Shown piece by piece: positions 49,175-58,414 of a stretch of 64,000 nt of DNA (position 1 is the first letter of the stretch; every line of letters begins with the position of its first letter). Location: positions 79,172-143,171 of the forward strand of contig NZ_FXTS01000008.1 in the NCBI RefSeq assembly GCF_900182785.1. Direction: 5' to 3'. The DNA is from Oceanospirillum linum. GTDB lineage: Bacteria > Pseudomonadota > Gammaproteobacteria > Pseudomonadales > Halomonadaceae. Position numbers and translations under genes: made by a program. The notes under the pieces were generated by a model. That model was not told the DNA's origin. It was given only the letters and a program-made list of their open reading frames with translations, and did no database searches.

Positions 49175-49939
49175 ATGAGCATGACTCATCAGGTAGAAGA
49201 CGATAAGTTGATGGTTGAGATGCGTGGTGTGAACAAATGGTATGGTCAGTTTCACGTACTCAAGGATGTCAATCTTGAGGTGAAAAAGGGCGAGCGTATC
49301 GTTATTTGTGGGCCGTCGGGTTCAGGAAAATCCACCACGATTCGGTGTATCAACCGTCTGGAAGAGCACCAAAAAGGTGACATCATTGTTGATGGCACCA
49401 CCCTAAATAATGATCTGAAAAACATTGAAACCATCCGCAGGGAAGTGGGCATGGTGTTTCAGCATTTTAACCTCTTCCCTCATTTGACGGTTCTGGAGAA
49501 TTGCGCTTTAGCACCGATCTGGGTTCGTAAAACGCCCCGGGATGAGGCTGAAGAGATTGCGATGAAGTACTTGCGGCGGGTAAAAATTGAAGAGCAGGCC
49601 CTTAAGTATCCGGGGCAGCTTTCAGGTGGTCAGCAGCAGCGTGTAGCCATCGCCCGAAGCCTGTGTATGAATCCTCAGATTATGTTATTTGATGAACCAA
49701 CCTCAGCACTTGATCCTGAGATGATCAAAGAAGTGCTGGATGTAATGGTTGAGTTAGCGGATGAGGGGATGACCATGATCTGTGTAACCCATGAGATGGG
49801 GTTTGCCAAAACAGTCGCAGATAGGGTTATTTTTATGGATAAAGGGCAGATCATTGAAGAGAATGAGCCCCATGAGTTCTTTAATAATCCTCAGTCTGAG
49901 CGTACGCAGGCCTTCCTGAGCCAGATTCTGAACCATTGA
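49175..49939 (+). CDS. aapP: General L-amino acid ABC transporter, ATPase AapP
   Basis: This 254-residue ABC ATPase has Walker A GPSGSGKST near residue 48, the signature LSGGQQQRVAIARSL near 150, Walker B IMLFDEPTSALDPE near 170, and the switch His in CVTHEMG near 205. It energises the AapQM permease. TGGAG lies five bases before the ATG. A gap of 112 bases separates it from aapM with no terminator that I can see, so it is read as the last gene of the operon. Confidence 0.95.
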   Translation: MSMTHQVEDDKLMVEMRGVNKWYGQFHVLKDVNLEVKKGERIVICGPSGSGKSTTIRCINRLEEHQKGDIIVDGTTLNNDLKNIETIRREVGMVFQHFNLFPHLTVLENCALAPIWVRKTPRDEAEEIAMKYLRRVKIEEQALKYPGQLSGGQQQRVAIARSLCMNPQIMLFDEPTSALDPEMIKEVLDVMVELADEGMTMICVTHEMGFAKTVADRVIFMDKGQIIEENEPHEFFNNPQSERTQAFLSQILNH

Positions 49940-49978
49940 TCTGGCTGTGCTAAGCCGCAAAAACAGACGGTTTGAAGC

Positions 49979-50017
49979 AACCCCCAATTGTTGGATATCC
50001 AGCATTGGGGGTTCTTT
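49979..50017 (+). terminator. Terminator of the aap operon
   Basis: AACCCCCAAT and ATTGGGGGTT arms (10 pairs) around a 15-base loop are followed by CTTTTTA. It also lies after the convergent TauE-like gene. Confidence 0.85.
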
Positions 50018-50074
50018 TTATCTGTGTTTTATGACTGGCCTGGATCTTTTGAGCCTGAGGTTTTCGGCGGATGA

Positions 50075-50857
50075 TCAGAAGAAAGCGTACTTGATACCAA
50101 GGCCCAGCAGCATGCTGGACAGGATGGGTTGCAGAACCCGGTTCGGAAGGCGGGAGCTGAGTCTGGTGCCCAGATGGATTGCAGGCAGAGAGCCCACCAG
50201 AAGAGCGGCCAGTAACTGGTAATCTACATTGCCAAGAAGCATATGGCCGATACCTGCGATCAGCGTCAAAGGGACTGCATGAGCTAAGTCGGTTCCTATA
50301 ATGCGGATAGCGCTTAATGCCGGGAATAGAATCAACAGAATGGCAGCACCAAAGGCTCCTGCTCCCACAGATGAGAGTGTGACACAGAAGCCAAGCAGTG
50401 CGCCCATCAGAACAGTAAAGCGGTATTTATGTTGCTCAAGGAAACGACGCACTGATCCATTTGAACTGTGATGAAGTTTATTAATCCTACCCTTTAGAAG
50501 CAGAACCCCTGCGGTTAGCATCAGCATAGCACCCAAGCTGTGGGTCAGTATGTGTGCGTAGCTTTCAGGGGAAGGGAAGTAGTTGGCCAGAAGCCAGACA
50601 GTGACGGCTGAAACCGGCAGACTACCGATAGCCAGCGACCCCATGATCTTCCAGTCGACCGTCTTCTGCTTATGATGTGCAATAACACCACTGGCTTTAG
50701 TTATCGATGCATAGAGAAGGTCTGTGCCAATGGCGATGTGGGGAGGAAATCCAAATAAAAGTAGCAGAGGCGTCATCAAAGACCCGCCACCGACGCCTGT
50801 CAGGCCGACAGCAAGACCCACGGCGGCACCGGATAAAATGTAGAGAAGTAAATCCAT
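50075..50857 (-). CDS. TauE/SafE-family sulfite-type exporter
   Basis: This 260-residue inner-membrane protein has about eight membrane helices in two halves. Family hallmarks are AVGLAVGLTGVGGGSLMTPLLLLFGFPPHIAIGTDLLYA near the start of the first half (given in part) and VTLSSVGAGAFGAAILLI in the second. TauE/SafE proteins export small organic or inorganic anions, often sulfur-containing. Nearby cysB and cysH fit a sulfur role, but co-transcription is excluded by strand and spacing. The ribosome-binding site is weak. Confidence 0.85.
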   Translation of the reverse strand: MDLLLYILSGAAVGLAVGLTGVGGGSLMTPLLLLFGFPPHIAIGTDLLYASITKASGVIAHHKQKTVDWKIMGSLAIGSLPVSAVTVWLLANYFPSPESYAHILTHSLGAMLMLTAGVLLLKGRINKLHHSSNGSVRRFLEQHKYRFTVLMGALLGFCVTLSSVGAGAFGAAILLILFPALSAIRIIGTDLAHAVPLTLIAGIGHMLLGNVDYQLLAALLVGSLPAIHLGTRLSSRLPNRVLQPILSSMLLGLGIKYAFF

Positions 50858-51103
50858 ATAGGCTCAATGACTCAGAAAATTGCTCGGCAATCGGAGCGAA
50901 AAGAATCTTCAACAGGTGTAACCCTGTGCTTTTGATCGTGTTTAGGTGACACTGCGGCCTAATTTATCCTGTCTGCTATATTCTTAAAAGTAATGTTTGC
51001 TTATATTTTTATGGCATAATATTCTTAAAAAAATGATAACCTGCGATGATCGCCACTTATCTTCACAGCATGAGGGCGAGATCCGATAAATGAGGAAGGT
51101 GGA

Positions 51104-52081
51104 ATGAAATTACAGCAGCTGCGTTATATTTGGGAAGTTGCCCACCATGATCTTAATGTGTCGGCTACCGCGCAAAGCTTGTACACTTCTCAGCCAGGTA
51201 TCAGCAAGCAGATACGTTTGCTGGAGGACGAGCTGGGAATTGAAATTTTTGCCCGCAGCGGCAAGCACCTGACCCGCATAACACCTGCTGGCCAGGAGGT
51301 GATTGATCTGGCTGGGCAGATACTGAGAACGGTAGATAATATCAAGCAAGTGGCCCAGGAGTTCAGTGACGATAAGAAGGGCAGTCTCAGCCTTGCTACA
51401 ACACATACACAGGCACGCTATGCGCTACCTGGTGTGATCAAAGACTTTATCAGTAAGTATCCTGATGTCTCTCTGCATATGAAGCAGGGTACACCGATTC
51501 AGATTTCAGAGATGGTGTCAGAAGGCGCTGCTGATTTTGCGATTGCCACCGAGGCGATGGAGTTGTTCAGTGACCTGATTATGCTGCCCTGTTATCGCTG
51601 GAATCGTTGTGTTCTGGTACCAAAGGGTCACCCGCTAACTCAGGTGCAGCAGCCGCTTTCTCTTGAGGACGTGGCGGAGCATCCGATCGTAACGTATGTT
51701 TTCGGTTTTACCGGTCGCTCTAAACTGGATGAAGCTTTTAATCAGAAAGGCCTTAAGCCGAAGGTTGTTTTTACGGCAGCGGACTCTGATGTCATTAAAA
51801 CCTATGTTCGTATGGGGATGGGGGTCGGCATTGTCGCAGGTATGGCTTACGACGCTCAGACTGACTCTGATATGGTGGCGCTGGATGCAAGTCATCTGTT
51901 TGAGTCCAGTACGACTAAAATAGGTATTCGCCGTGGCACATTCATGCGGGGATATATGTACGACTTTGTTACCCGTTTTGCGCCACACCTGGATCGGGAT
52001 TTGATTGATCAGGCTTTGGCGTGCAGTTCTAAAACAGACCTTGAGGCCTTGTTTGATGATATTGAACTGCCGGTACACTAA
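51104..52081 (+). CDS. cysB: LysR-type regulator CysB
   Basis: CysB activates sulfate assimilation and cysteine synthesis genes, with N-acetylserine or O-acetylserine as inducer. The 325-residue protein begins MKLQQLRYIWEVAHHDLNVS, with the HTH TAQSLYTSQPGISKQIRLLE. It matches CysB along the inducer-binding domain (TTHTQARYALP, TEAMELFSDLIMLPCYRWNR, GFTGRSKLDEAF). Length equals that of E. coli and Pseudomonas CysB. GAGGAAGG lies before the ATG. It is convergent with cysH, one of its expected targets. Confidence 0.97.
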   Translation: MKLQQLRYIWEVAHHDLNVSATAQSLYTSQPGISKQIRLLEDELGIEIFARSGKHLTRITPAGQEVIDLAGQILRTVDNIKQVAQEFSDDKKGSLSLATTHTQARYALPGVIKDFISKYPDVSLHMKQGTPIQISEMVSEGAADFAIATEAMELFSDLIMLPCYRWNRCVLVPKGHPLTQVQQPLSLEDVAEHPIVTYVFGFTGRSKLDEAFNQKGLKPKVVFTAADSDVIKTYVRMGMGVGIVAGMAYDAQTDSDMVALDASHLFESSTTKIGIRRGTFMRGYMYDFVTRFAPHLDRDLIDQALACSSKTDLEALFDDIELPVH

Positions 52082-52095
52082 CGCAGCATGACAAA

Positions 52096-52114
52096 AGGCA
52101 TCCTTTGGATGCCT
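52096..52114 (-). terminator. Hairpin terminator between cysB and cysH
   Basis: AGGCATCC and GGATGCCT arms around a three-base loop. On the minus strand TTTTG follows, so it best serves cysH. Confidence 0.6.
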
Positions 52115-52156
52115 CAGATTGCTGACGAACCCCGGTTATTTTTAATCGGAGTTGGT

Positions 52157-52888
52157 TTATTTTTCCAGATTGCCTGCGTGTAAACCACACTCTTTATGGG
52201 TGGCTTCTTCCCACCACCAACGTCCTTCCCGCTCATGTTGGTTTGGCAGAACCGGACGAGTGCAGGGTTCGCAGCCAATACTGGTAAAACCACGTTCGTG
52301 CAGAGGGTTGTAAGGGACGTCAAACATGCGAATGTACTCCCACACCTGCTGTGAGCTCCAGTTAGCCAGCGGATTGAATTTCACCAGAGGGCTTTCCTCT
52401 GTACCAAAAGCTTTATCCATTTCAGCAATGGGTACGCTGTTCCGTGTGCCGGGGCTCTGATCCCTGCGCTGACCTGTAATCCAGGCATCCAGAGTGCTTA
52501 ATTTACGGCGTAGCGGTGCCACTTTGCGTACACCGCAGCACTCCTGATGTCCATCCTCAAAGAAGCTGAATAAACCTTTCTGCTTAACGAATGCTTCAAG
52601 GCCCCGGTGCTCTGGCGACACAATATCAATTTGAATACCGTAGTGCTTACGAACGGTTTCGATAAACTGATAGGTTTCCGGGTGAAGCCGGCCTGTATCG
52701 AGGGAGAAAACCTGCAGCTGACTTTTGTCTTTAATAACCTTGCTGGCGATCTCCACCAGGACAACATCTTCTGCGCCGCTGAATGAGATAGCGATATTGC
52801 CAAACTCTTCCAGTGCTCTTTCGATAATTTTCTTAGGTGATTCGGTATCAAACTCCAGTGCAAACTGGTTTGTGTTAAATGTGCTCAT
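52157..52888 (-). CDS. cysH: Adenylyl-sulfate (APS) reductase, Fe-S type
   Basis: CysH reduces APS (or PAPS) to sulfite in assimilatory sulfate reduction. The 243-residue protein has FSGAEDVVL in place of the PP-loop, and the C-terminal catalytic ECGLH. It also carries both cysteine pairs that bind a [4Fe-4S] cluster, ECCGVRKVAP near residue 128 and GCEPCTRP near residue 210. The cluster marks the APS-using type found in Pseudomonas, unlike E. coli PAPS reductase. I start it at ATG 52888 (MSTFNTNQ), with AGGA six bases upstream. Probable CysB target. Confidence 0.93.
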   Translation of the reverse strand: MSTFNTNQFALEFDTESPKKIIERALEEFGNIAISFSGAEDVVLVEIASKVIKDKSQLQVFSLDTGRLHPETYQFIETVRKHYGIQIDIVSPEHRGLEAFVKQKGLFSFFEDGHQECCGVRKVAPLRRKLSTLDAWITGQRRDQSPGTRNSVPIAEMDKAFGTEESPLVKFNPLANWSSQQVWEYIRMFDVPYNPLHERGFTSIGCEPCTRPVLPNQHEREGRWWWEEATHKECGLHAGNLEK

Positions 52889-53217
52889 GCCTTGTCCTGT
52901 TATCTGTGGCAATGGGTCTGTGACCCATGCTCATCAAGCGGTCTGATTCTACGATCATGATTTTGGCTATAAGGTATCAGTTACTTAGAAGAAAAATAAA
53001 TAAAAAGTGCTTCTATGAATATGCACTTATTGTGTAATAGATCGCTGTTTTGTCGATCTCTTATCGGAGAAGGGGCCTGCCCGTCTGACTTGCCTTATGT
53101 TCTGTGATAATCTTTTCGGTGTTTATTGCCTGGCTGGGGCTTCATTCTGAGGTTTCTTATATGAAGGTCCCAGTATTAAATAACCCTATTATTGACTCGT
53201 TACAGAAGGATTATTCC
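52889..53217. other. Divergent intergenic region between cysH and thrH
   Basis: It contains the cysH promoter area (AT-rich around 52970-53040), where CysB would be expected to bind, but CysB sites are too degenerate to call by eye. An in-frame ATG (53161) with GAGG eight bases upstream could extend ThrH by 19 residues. Nothing else is evident. Confidence 0.4.
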
Positions 53218-53835
53218 GTGGAACTGGCATGTCTTGACCTAGAAGGTGTTCTGATCCCTGAAATCTGGATCGCATTTGCAGAAAAAACCGGTATCGAAGA
53301 GCTGAAAGCAACGACACGGGATATTCCTGATTACGATGTGCTGATGAAACAGCGTCTGCGTATTCTGGATGAAAATGGCTTGAAGCTACCGGATATTCAG
53401 GCCGTCATTGCAGAGCTGGAGCCTCTGGAGGGTGCAAAAGAGTTTACCGACTGGCTGCGTGAGCGTTTCCAGCTGGTGATTCTGTCGGATACCTTCTACG
53501 AGTTTGCTGCGCCTCTGATGGCTCAGTTGGGCTTCCCGACGTTATTGTGTCACAAACTGGAAGTTGATAATGAGGGGCGAATTACCGATTATACCCTACG
53601 TCAGCGTGATCCTAAGCGTCAGTCCGTTCGAGCTTTCCAATTGCTCAACTATCGTGTTATCGCGGCGGGCGATTCTTATAACGATACCACTATGCTGGCT
53701 CAGGCGGAGCAGGGTATTCTGTTCCATGCACCGGACAACGTGATTGCAGAATTTCCCCAGTTCCCGGCAGTTCACACGTATGATGACCTGAAAGATCAGT
53801 TCCTGAAGGCAAGTAATCGTAATCTGAGCAAGTAA
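53218..53835 (+). CDS. thrH: Bifunctional phosphoserine phosphatase/homoserine phosphotransferase ThrH
   Basis: This 205-residue HAD-family phosphatase is nearly the same length as Pseudomonas ThrH, which starts with the same residues (ELACLDLEGVLIPEIWIAFAE). The HAD nucleophile Asp lies in CLDLEG, with LSDTFYEF near residue 90 and AAGDSYNDTTML near 150. ThrH can dephosphorylate phosphoserine and transfer phosphate to homoserine, linking serine and threonine synthesis. I use GTG 53218, with AAGGA seven bases upstream; a second possible start is ATG 53161. Confidence 0.92.
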   Translation: MELACLDLEGVLIPEIWIAFAEKTGIEELKATTRDIPDYDVLMKQRLRILDENGLKLPDIQAVIAELEPLEGAKEFTDWLRERFQLVILSDTFYEFAAPLMAQLGFPTLLCHKLEVDNEGRITDYTLRQRDPKRQSVRAFQLLNYRVIAAGDSYNDTTMLAQAEQGILFHAPDNVIAEFPQFPAVHTYDDLKDQFLKASNRNLSK

Positions 53836-53884
53836 GCTTGTTCTGAGTCTACGGCAGGCCTGATTGATGGCCTGGTGGTGCAAA

Positions 53885-53916
53885 AAAAGGCTTTCCGTTA
53901 TTACGGAAAGCCTTTT
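53885..53916. terminator. Bidirectional terminator between thrH and pabB
   Basis: AAAAGGCTTTCCGT-TATT-ACGGAAAGCCTTTT is a 14-pair perfect stem with A/T ends on both sides. Confidence 0.92.
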
Positions 53917-53937
53917 GGCGTCTGGGGGGTACGGGCC

Positions 53938-55329
53938 TTAGTCGTCAACCTTAAACTGGGCCTGGGTTTTGAAATCCGGCTGCAGAGATTGCAGAATCTT
54001 ACCTACCTTGTGCAGCGTCTCCTGATATTCACTTTCTGCCACTGAGTCGTAGACGATACCGCCACCACCCCAGCAGTCAAGACGGCTTTCAGCCCTGCCG
54101 GTTTCTTGATTCTCATCAACAGATTCAAGAAGCGTACGAATGGTGATACTACTATCCATTCTGCCGTTGAAGCTGATATAGCCAATTGAGCCGCAGTAAA
54201 TCGCCCGGCGCTGAGGCTCCAGTTCGTCGATAATCTCCATCGCCCTGATTTTAGGGGCTCCGGTAATGGAGCCACCGGGAAAGCTCGCGCTCAGAAGGTC
54301 CACTGCACCCTTGTCCGACGGTAGCTCACCCCGTATCGTGCTGACCAAATGGTGAACGTTAGCATAGCTTTCAAGTGCAAAAAGGACCGGAACTTTGACG
54401 GATCCCGGTTTGCAGACACGACCCAGATCGTTGCGTAACAGGTCAACAATCATCAGGTTTTCGGCCCTGTCTTTAATGCTGTTCTGAAGGTTCTCAGCGA
54501 TATGTCGATCTTCTCGGGCGTCACCGGAACGTGGGGCGGTGCCCTTAATCGGTTTGGTTTCTATATGCCCCATCTCTAGCTGCATAAAGCGCTCCGGGGA
54601 AACACTTAAAATCTTAAACGAGCCAAAATCCAGATAAGCACTGAAGGGGGCTGGCGTTGCAGCGCGGATTTTCAGGTATGCCTGCCAGCTATCGCCCTGT
54701 GATCGGGCCTGAAAGCGTTGCGCAAAGTTTATCTGGTAGCAATCACCGGAGCGGATATAAGCCATGATTTTGTTGAAGCGGCTTTTATATTCTGGCCAGC
54801 TCAGATTCGCTGTGAAAGGCGTTGTCAGTGTAAAGGTATCCCGCAGGCTTTGGATATCCGTTTGGGTCAGCAGTGCCATCAGCTCGTCAGCCTGGGTTTC
54901 AGGAGTAACCAGCTCTGCTGTCTGGCGCTCATGATCCACCACAACGGCCCAAAGGTAGATGCCTCCGATGATTGATGGGAAGCCGGAATCATCCTTCGCT
55001 GACTCAGGCAGTGCTTCCAGCTCGCGCCCCAGATCGTAGCTGAGCCCACCAATAAAACCGCCTGCAAAGGGCAGGTGGCTCAGTGCTTTGTCCGTCGTTA
55101 CGATGTTGTAACGTACGCTGATATCGTTGAGTACCTGCTGCAGGTGAGGGAGGCTGTTGGTAAAGCTTTGAATTTCTTCAGCCGGACTGGCACTGACAAT
55201 ATCATAACGTCCGGATGGGCTGTTTGGTTTGTTGCTGTCAAGCAATACCGGGGCATCAAGGTGGCGGATGCGTTCAAAATACTCGATACCATGGCGGTAA
55301 GGTAGTGATCGTGTGCAGAGTCGTGTCAT
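53938..55329 (-). CDS. pabB: Aminodeoxychorismate synthase component I
   Basis: PabB makes 4-amino-4-deoxychorismate from chorismate, using ammonia from PabA, on the path to folate. The 463-residue protein has the N-terminal subdomain (about 1-170) and the chorismate-binding domain. That domain carries the ADC-synthase hallmark KPIKGTAPRSGD with catalytic Lys near residue 268, LRNDLGRVCKPGSVKV, and FPGGSITGAPKIRAMEII. The PIKGT (not PIAGT) motif separates it from anthranilate synthase. The ribosome-binding site is weak. No pabA or pabC is nearby. Confidence 0.93.
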   Translation of the reverse strand: MTRLCTRSLPYRHGIEYFERIRHLDAPVLLDSNKPNSPSGRYDIVSASPAEEIQSFTNSLPHLQQVLNDISVRYNIVTTDKALSHLPFAGGFIGGLSYDLGRELEALPESAKDDSGFPSIIGGIYLWAVVVDHERQTAELVTPETQADELMALLTQTDIQSLRDTFTLTTPFTANLSWPEYKSRFNKIMAYIRSGDCYQINFAQRFQARSQGDSWQAYLKIRAATPAPFSAYLDFGSFKILSVSPERFMQLEMGHIETKPIKGTAPRSGDAREDRHIAENLQNSIKDRAENLMIVDLLRNDLGRVCKPGSVKVPVLFALESYANVHHLVSTIRGELPSDKGAVDLLSASFPGGSITGAPKIRAMEIIDELEPQRRAIYCGSIGYISFNGRMDSSITIRTLLESVDENQETGRAESRLDCWGGGGIVYDSVAESEYQETLHKVGKILQSLQPDFKTQAQFKVDD

Positions 55330-55550
55330 AAGCTAAACAGTAACCGAATCAGTATCCGAGGCCGACGAAGGAATGGCATAAGATGTAACGACATAAATAA
55401 ATAGAAAAAGCAGCCATCAGTAAAACGCGCTATTCTAACGGCTTTTTGATAGCCAGCCTATTTTACTGGTGCTTTTTCTGGTTTTTTGTCACGGATACTG
55501 CATTTTCTCTGCTTTGGTTTTTCGTGTCTGTTGCTTATTTAAGGTACGTC

Positions 55551-56408
55551 ATGTCAGAACATTTTCAGTGTGAAACAGCGAGTCTTGATCGTCAGGACTA
55601 TCGGATTTTCTACCGAATTTACCGTAACTTGCACAACCCTAATGGCCGTAAAATTTTAATGCTGCATGGTGCTGGTGTTGATGGTGCTTTTACCTGGGAG
55701 CCCATGTTGCGCCACTTAAGCCATTGGGGAACGCTTCTGGTTCCTGATCTCAGAGGGATGGGGCAGAGCATCCCCTTGCCAGAGGGGCGGGTCGAGAATG
55801 CATTTACAGTAGAGCAGGTTGTTTGTGATGTTTCTGCTGTATTGGATTATCTCGGATGGTTTGAGTCTGACTTGGCAGGTTACTCCTTTGGCGGGTTAGT
55901 CGCGATGCTGCTGAAGCAGCAGCGCCCTTCGGCTTTTAGGAAAACCTACCTTCTGGAGCCCGCTCTGTTAGAACGCCCCGACCTTAATGAGATGCGTCAG
56001 GTGCGCGGCAATTATTCTGTAGCGGCTCAGATGATGCGCACTGAAGAGCCGGTAGAGAAAGGCATTACTCATTTTCTGGATCTGATCTCACCAAAGCGAT
56101 CTAAGTCGGCCCGTGTGGAGCATGCAACGGTACATCGCCTTAAAAATCGAGTGTTAGGGCTGTCTTATGCTTTGGATGCTGTGACAGATGCTGTGCAGCG
56201 TTTGGAGCGCTCTGTAATTATTCAGGCTCAATCTGATGTCGTCAGCTTTGTCGGGAGTAAGAGCCTGGATTCGATGAAAGCCTGTCACCGGCAGATCGCT
56301 GAGCAGCGGAATGGCTGGTGTTATCATGAAATAGGCGGTACAGATCATTCATTGCCATTTCAGAAACCGTCAAAAATTGCAGAGATTGTTCAGCGGACAA
56401 TAGGATAA
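55551..56408 (+). CDS. Alpha/beta hydrolase of unknown substrate
   Basis: This 285-residue protein of the alpha/beta hydrolase fold has LHGAGVDGAFTWEPM as the oxyanion-hole region, the nucleophile elbow GYSFGGLVAM (Ser near 115), and a likely catalytic His in GGTDHSLPF near residue 265. It belongs among general esterases and lactonases. I chose ATG 55551 (MSEHFQC), with AAGG six bases before it, over a hydrophobic in-frame extension to 55446. It lies upstream of, but separate from, the prp operon. Confidence 0.8.
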   Translation: MSEHFQCETASLDRQDYRIFYRIYRNLHNPNGRKILMLHGAGVDGAFTWEPMLRHLSHWGTLLVPDLRGMGQSIPLPEGRVENAFTVEQVVCDVSAVLDYLGWFESDLAGYSFGGLVAMLLKQQRPSAFRKTYLLEPALLERPDLNEMRQVRGNYSVAAQMMRTEEPVEKGITHFLDLISPKRSKSARVEHATVHRLKNRVLGLSYALDAVTDAVQRLERSVIIQAQSDVVSFVGSKSLDSMKACHRQIAEQRNGWCYHEIGGTDHSLPFQKPSKIAEIVQRTIG

Positions 56409-56702
56409 CGAAATACACTGAGTTAACCGATACGGTGGTGTCGACAGCTCGCATCTTTATTGAATTAAAGTTTCACCCACAACTTGATCGTAGACAATTT
56501 ATAGGGCGTGACCGATGGGTTGCGCTTTTTTTATTTCTATAACCTGTTGTTTTTTATAAGTTAAGCTATTTTTTAGATGGCTTGGAATTGCAGATTGTAG
56601 ACAAATGCGACTTTTGTTGATGTTGACGCTCATCAAGCAATTGCCTACATTCCCTCCCAACGTTAAATTGTCGACAATTAAATAACAGAAGAACACTTGG
56701 CC
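56409..56702 (+). promoter_or_regulatory. Promoter region of the prp operon
   Basis: Besides the three operator-like sites, this 294-base region is AT-rich around 56520-56590 and must contain the operon promoter. No second gene or terminator is visible; the alpha/beta hydrolase ends at its left edge. Confidence 0.5.
56486..56679. promoter_or_regulatory. Three copies of a GntR-type operator ahead of the prp operon
   Basis: The perfect palindrome AATTGTCGACAATT lies at 56666-56679, 24 bases before the regulator start. Near copies GATTGTAGACAAAT (56593-56606) and GATCGTAGACAATT (56486-56499) match it at 11 of 14 positions. Repeated TTGTNGACAA motifs suggest autoregulation by the GntR-family protein encoded next. 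Binding is inferred. Confidence 0.7.
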
Positions 56703-57401
56703 ATGTCAGACGTTCAGTATGCCTATGAAGAGGCTGAAACCCGCACCCTGGCCGATCGGGTGTTTGAGCAGATTCAAACCGCGATTGTGAAAGGTGATAT
56801 ACCGCCGGGTAGCAAAATTACAGAGCCGGGCTTAGCTAAAGAGTACGGTATAAGCCGTGGTCCACTCCGTGAGGCGATTCGTCGCTTGGAAGGGCGGCGT
56901 TTAATTAAGCGTATTCCCCATGTGGGAGCCCGGGTTGTTTCCCTCTCCTTTGAAGAGTTGCTGGACATCTATGATGTGCGTGAAGCGATGGAGGGAATGG
57001 CGTGTCGCCTTGCCGCCCGCAACATGACCGCTGAGGAGATTGAAAGCTTACGTGCACTGCTGGCGCGTCATGAAGAAACGTCAGAGCTACAGGAAGGTGT
57101 TGCGTACTATCAGAAAGAAGGTGATCTGGATTTTCATTTCCGAATTGTACTGGGAAGTAAAAATGAGAAGTTGACCGAGCTGTTATGTGGTGAGCTCTAT
57201 CATCTTGTCCGGATGTACCGTTACCAGTTCAGCGCTTCAAGTTCGCGGCCTAAGCGCGCTTTTGAGGAGCACCATCGAATCGTTGATGCCATTGAGCAGC
57301 GGGATGAAGAACTGGCTGAAATGCTCATGCGTCGCCATATCAGTGCGTCGCGTAAAAATGTAGAACAACGTCTGCGTGAATCTCAGGCAGAACAACCCTA
57401 A
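56703..57401 (+). CDS. GntR-family (FCD) regulator of the methylcitrate cycle
   Basis: This 232-residue GntR-family regulator has an N-terminal winged HTH (about 15-80: ITEPGLAKEYGISRGPLREAIRRLEGRRLI) and a C-terminal FCD ligand-binding domain with metal-ligand-like residues (DFHFRIV; HHRIVDAI). In Pseudomonas and Shewanella this regulator type sits ahead of prpBC-acnD-prpF and responds to methylcitrate-pathway metabolites. I use ATG 56703; a TTG six bases upstream is also in frame. prpB follows 13 bases later. Its own promoter carries the operator repeats. Confidence 0.9.
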   Translation: MSDVQYAYEEAETRTLADRVFEQIQTAIVKGDIPPGSKITEPGLAKEYGISRGPLREAIRRLEGRRLIKRIPHVGARVVSLSFEELLDIYDVREAMEGMACRLAARNMTAEEIESLRALLARHEETSELQEGVAYYQKEGDLDFHFRIVLGSKNEKLTELLCGELYHLVRMYRYQFSASSSRPKRAFEEHHRIVDAIEQRDEELAEMLMRRHISASRKNVEQRLRESQAEQP

Positions 57402-57414
57402 GAAGGAATAAGCC

Positions 57415-58305
57415 ATGACTAAGTTGACTGCGGGTGCCCGTTTCCGTAAAGCGCTGGCTGAAGCGAATCCACTTCAGATTGTCGGTACTACTAACGCGTA
57501 TCATGCCATGATGGCTGAACGGGTAGGCCATAAAGCAATTTACCTTTCTGGTGGTGGTGTTGCTAACCACTCTTACGGTCTGCCTGATCTGGGTATGACA
57601 TCGATGAATGACGTGCTGACGGATGTCTCCCGTATTACCAGCGCAGTTGAAACGCCTCTGGTTGTTGATATCGACACTGGTTGGGGTGGTGCATTTAACA
57701 TTTCCCGCACCATTAAAGAGATGATTAAAGCAGGTGCTGCTGCGGTACATATTGAAGATCAGATCGCACAGAAGCGCTGCGGACATCGTCCGAATAAAGA
57801 GATCGTTTCTCTGCAGGAGATGGTTGATCGTGTAAAAGCAGCTGTTGATGCTAAGACAGACGATGATTTCTTTGTGATGGCCCGTACCGATGCATTTCAG
57901 ATGGAAGGTCTGAATGCTGCTGTTGAGCGCGCCCAGGCTTGCTTGGAAGCCGGTGCTGACGGTATTTTCGCTGAAGCAGTTCATACGCTGGATGACTATA
58001 AAGCCTTCTCTGACGGCATTAAAGGCGCACACCTGCTGGCGAACATTACTGAGTTTGGTGCAACACCACTGTTTAATACCGAAGAACTGGCGGCTAATGG
58101 CGCAACAATGGTGCTTTACCCTCTGTCAGCTTTCCGGGCAGCAAATAAAGCCGCATTGAATGTATATGAAGCCTTGCTGCGTGATGGCGACCAAAAAGCG
58201 GTGGTAGATACCATGCAGACCCGTATGGAGCTGTATGATTTTCTGAACTACCACGACTTTGAGCAGAAGCTGGACGCCCTGTTTGCCGAAGGTAAAAATA
58301 AGTAA
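57415..58305 (+). CDS. prpB: 2-methylisocitrate lyase
   Basis: PrpB splits 2-methylisocitrate into pyruvate and succinate, the last step of the methylcitrate cycle. The 296-residue enzyme of the ICL/PEP-mutase family shows DIDTGWGGAFNISRTIKEMIKAG near residue 85, the catalytic KRCGHRPNKEIV near 121, and FVMARTDAFQMEGL near 153. Length equals that of E. coli PrpB. AAGGA lies seven bases before the ATG. The second gene of the prp operon. Confidence 0.96.
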   Translation: MTKLTAGARFRKALAEANPLQIVGTTNAYHAMMAERVGHKAIYLSGGGVANHSYGLPDLGMTSMNDVLTDVSRITSAVETPLVVDIDTGWGGAFNISRTIKEMIKAGAAAVHIEDQIAQKRCGHRPNKEIVSLQEMVDRVKAAVDAKTDDDFFVMARTDAFQMEGLNAAVERAQACLEAGADGIFAEAVHTLDDYKAFSDGIKGAHLLANITEFGATPLFNTEELAANGATMVLYPLSAFRAANKAALNVYEALLRDGDQKAVVDTMQTRMELYDFLNYHDFEQKLDALFAEGKNK

Positions 58306-58414
58306 TCTTATTTTAGACGCTGTGGCTGCCTGGTAGGTGGCCGCAACAGATAATGACTCCCAACGACTTACAATAAAAATCGGACTCTCTGAGCGATTGC
58401 AAAGGAGCTATAGA

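Noticed and set aside
53104..53217. N-terminal extension of ThrH
   Set aside because: Family members start where GTG 53218 lies, and that codon has its own ribosome-binding site.
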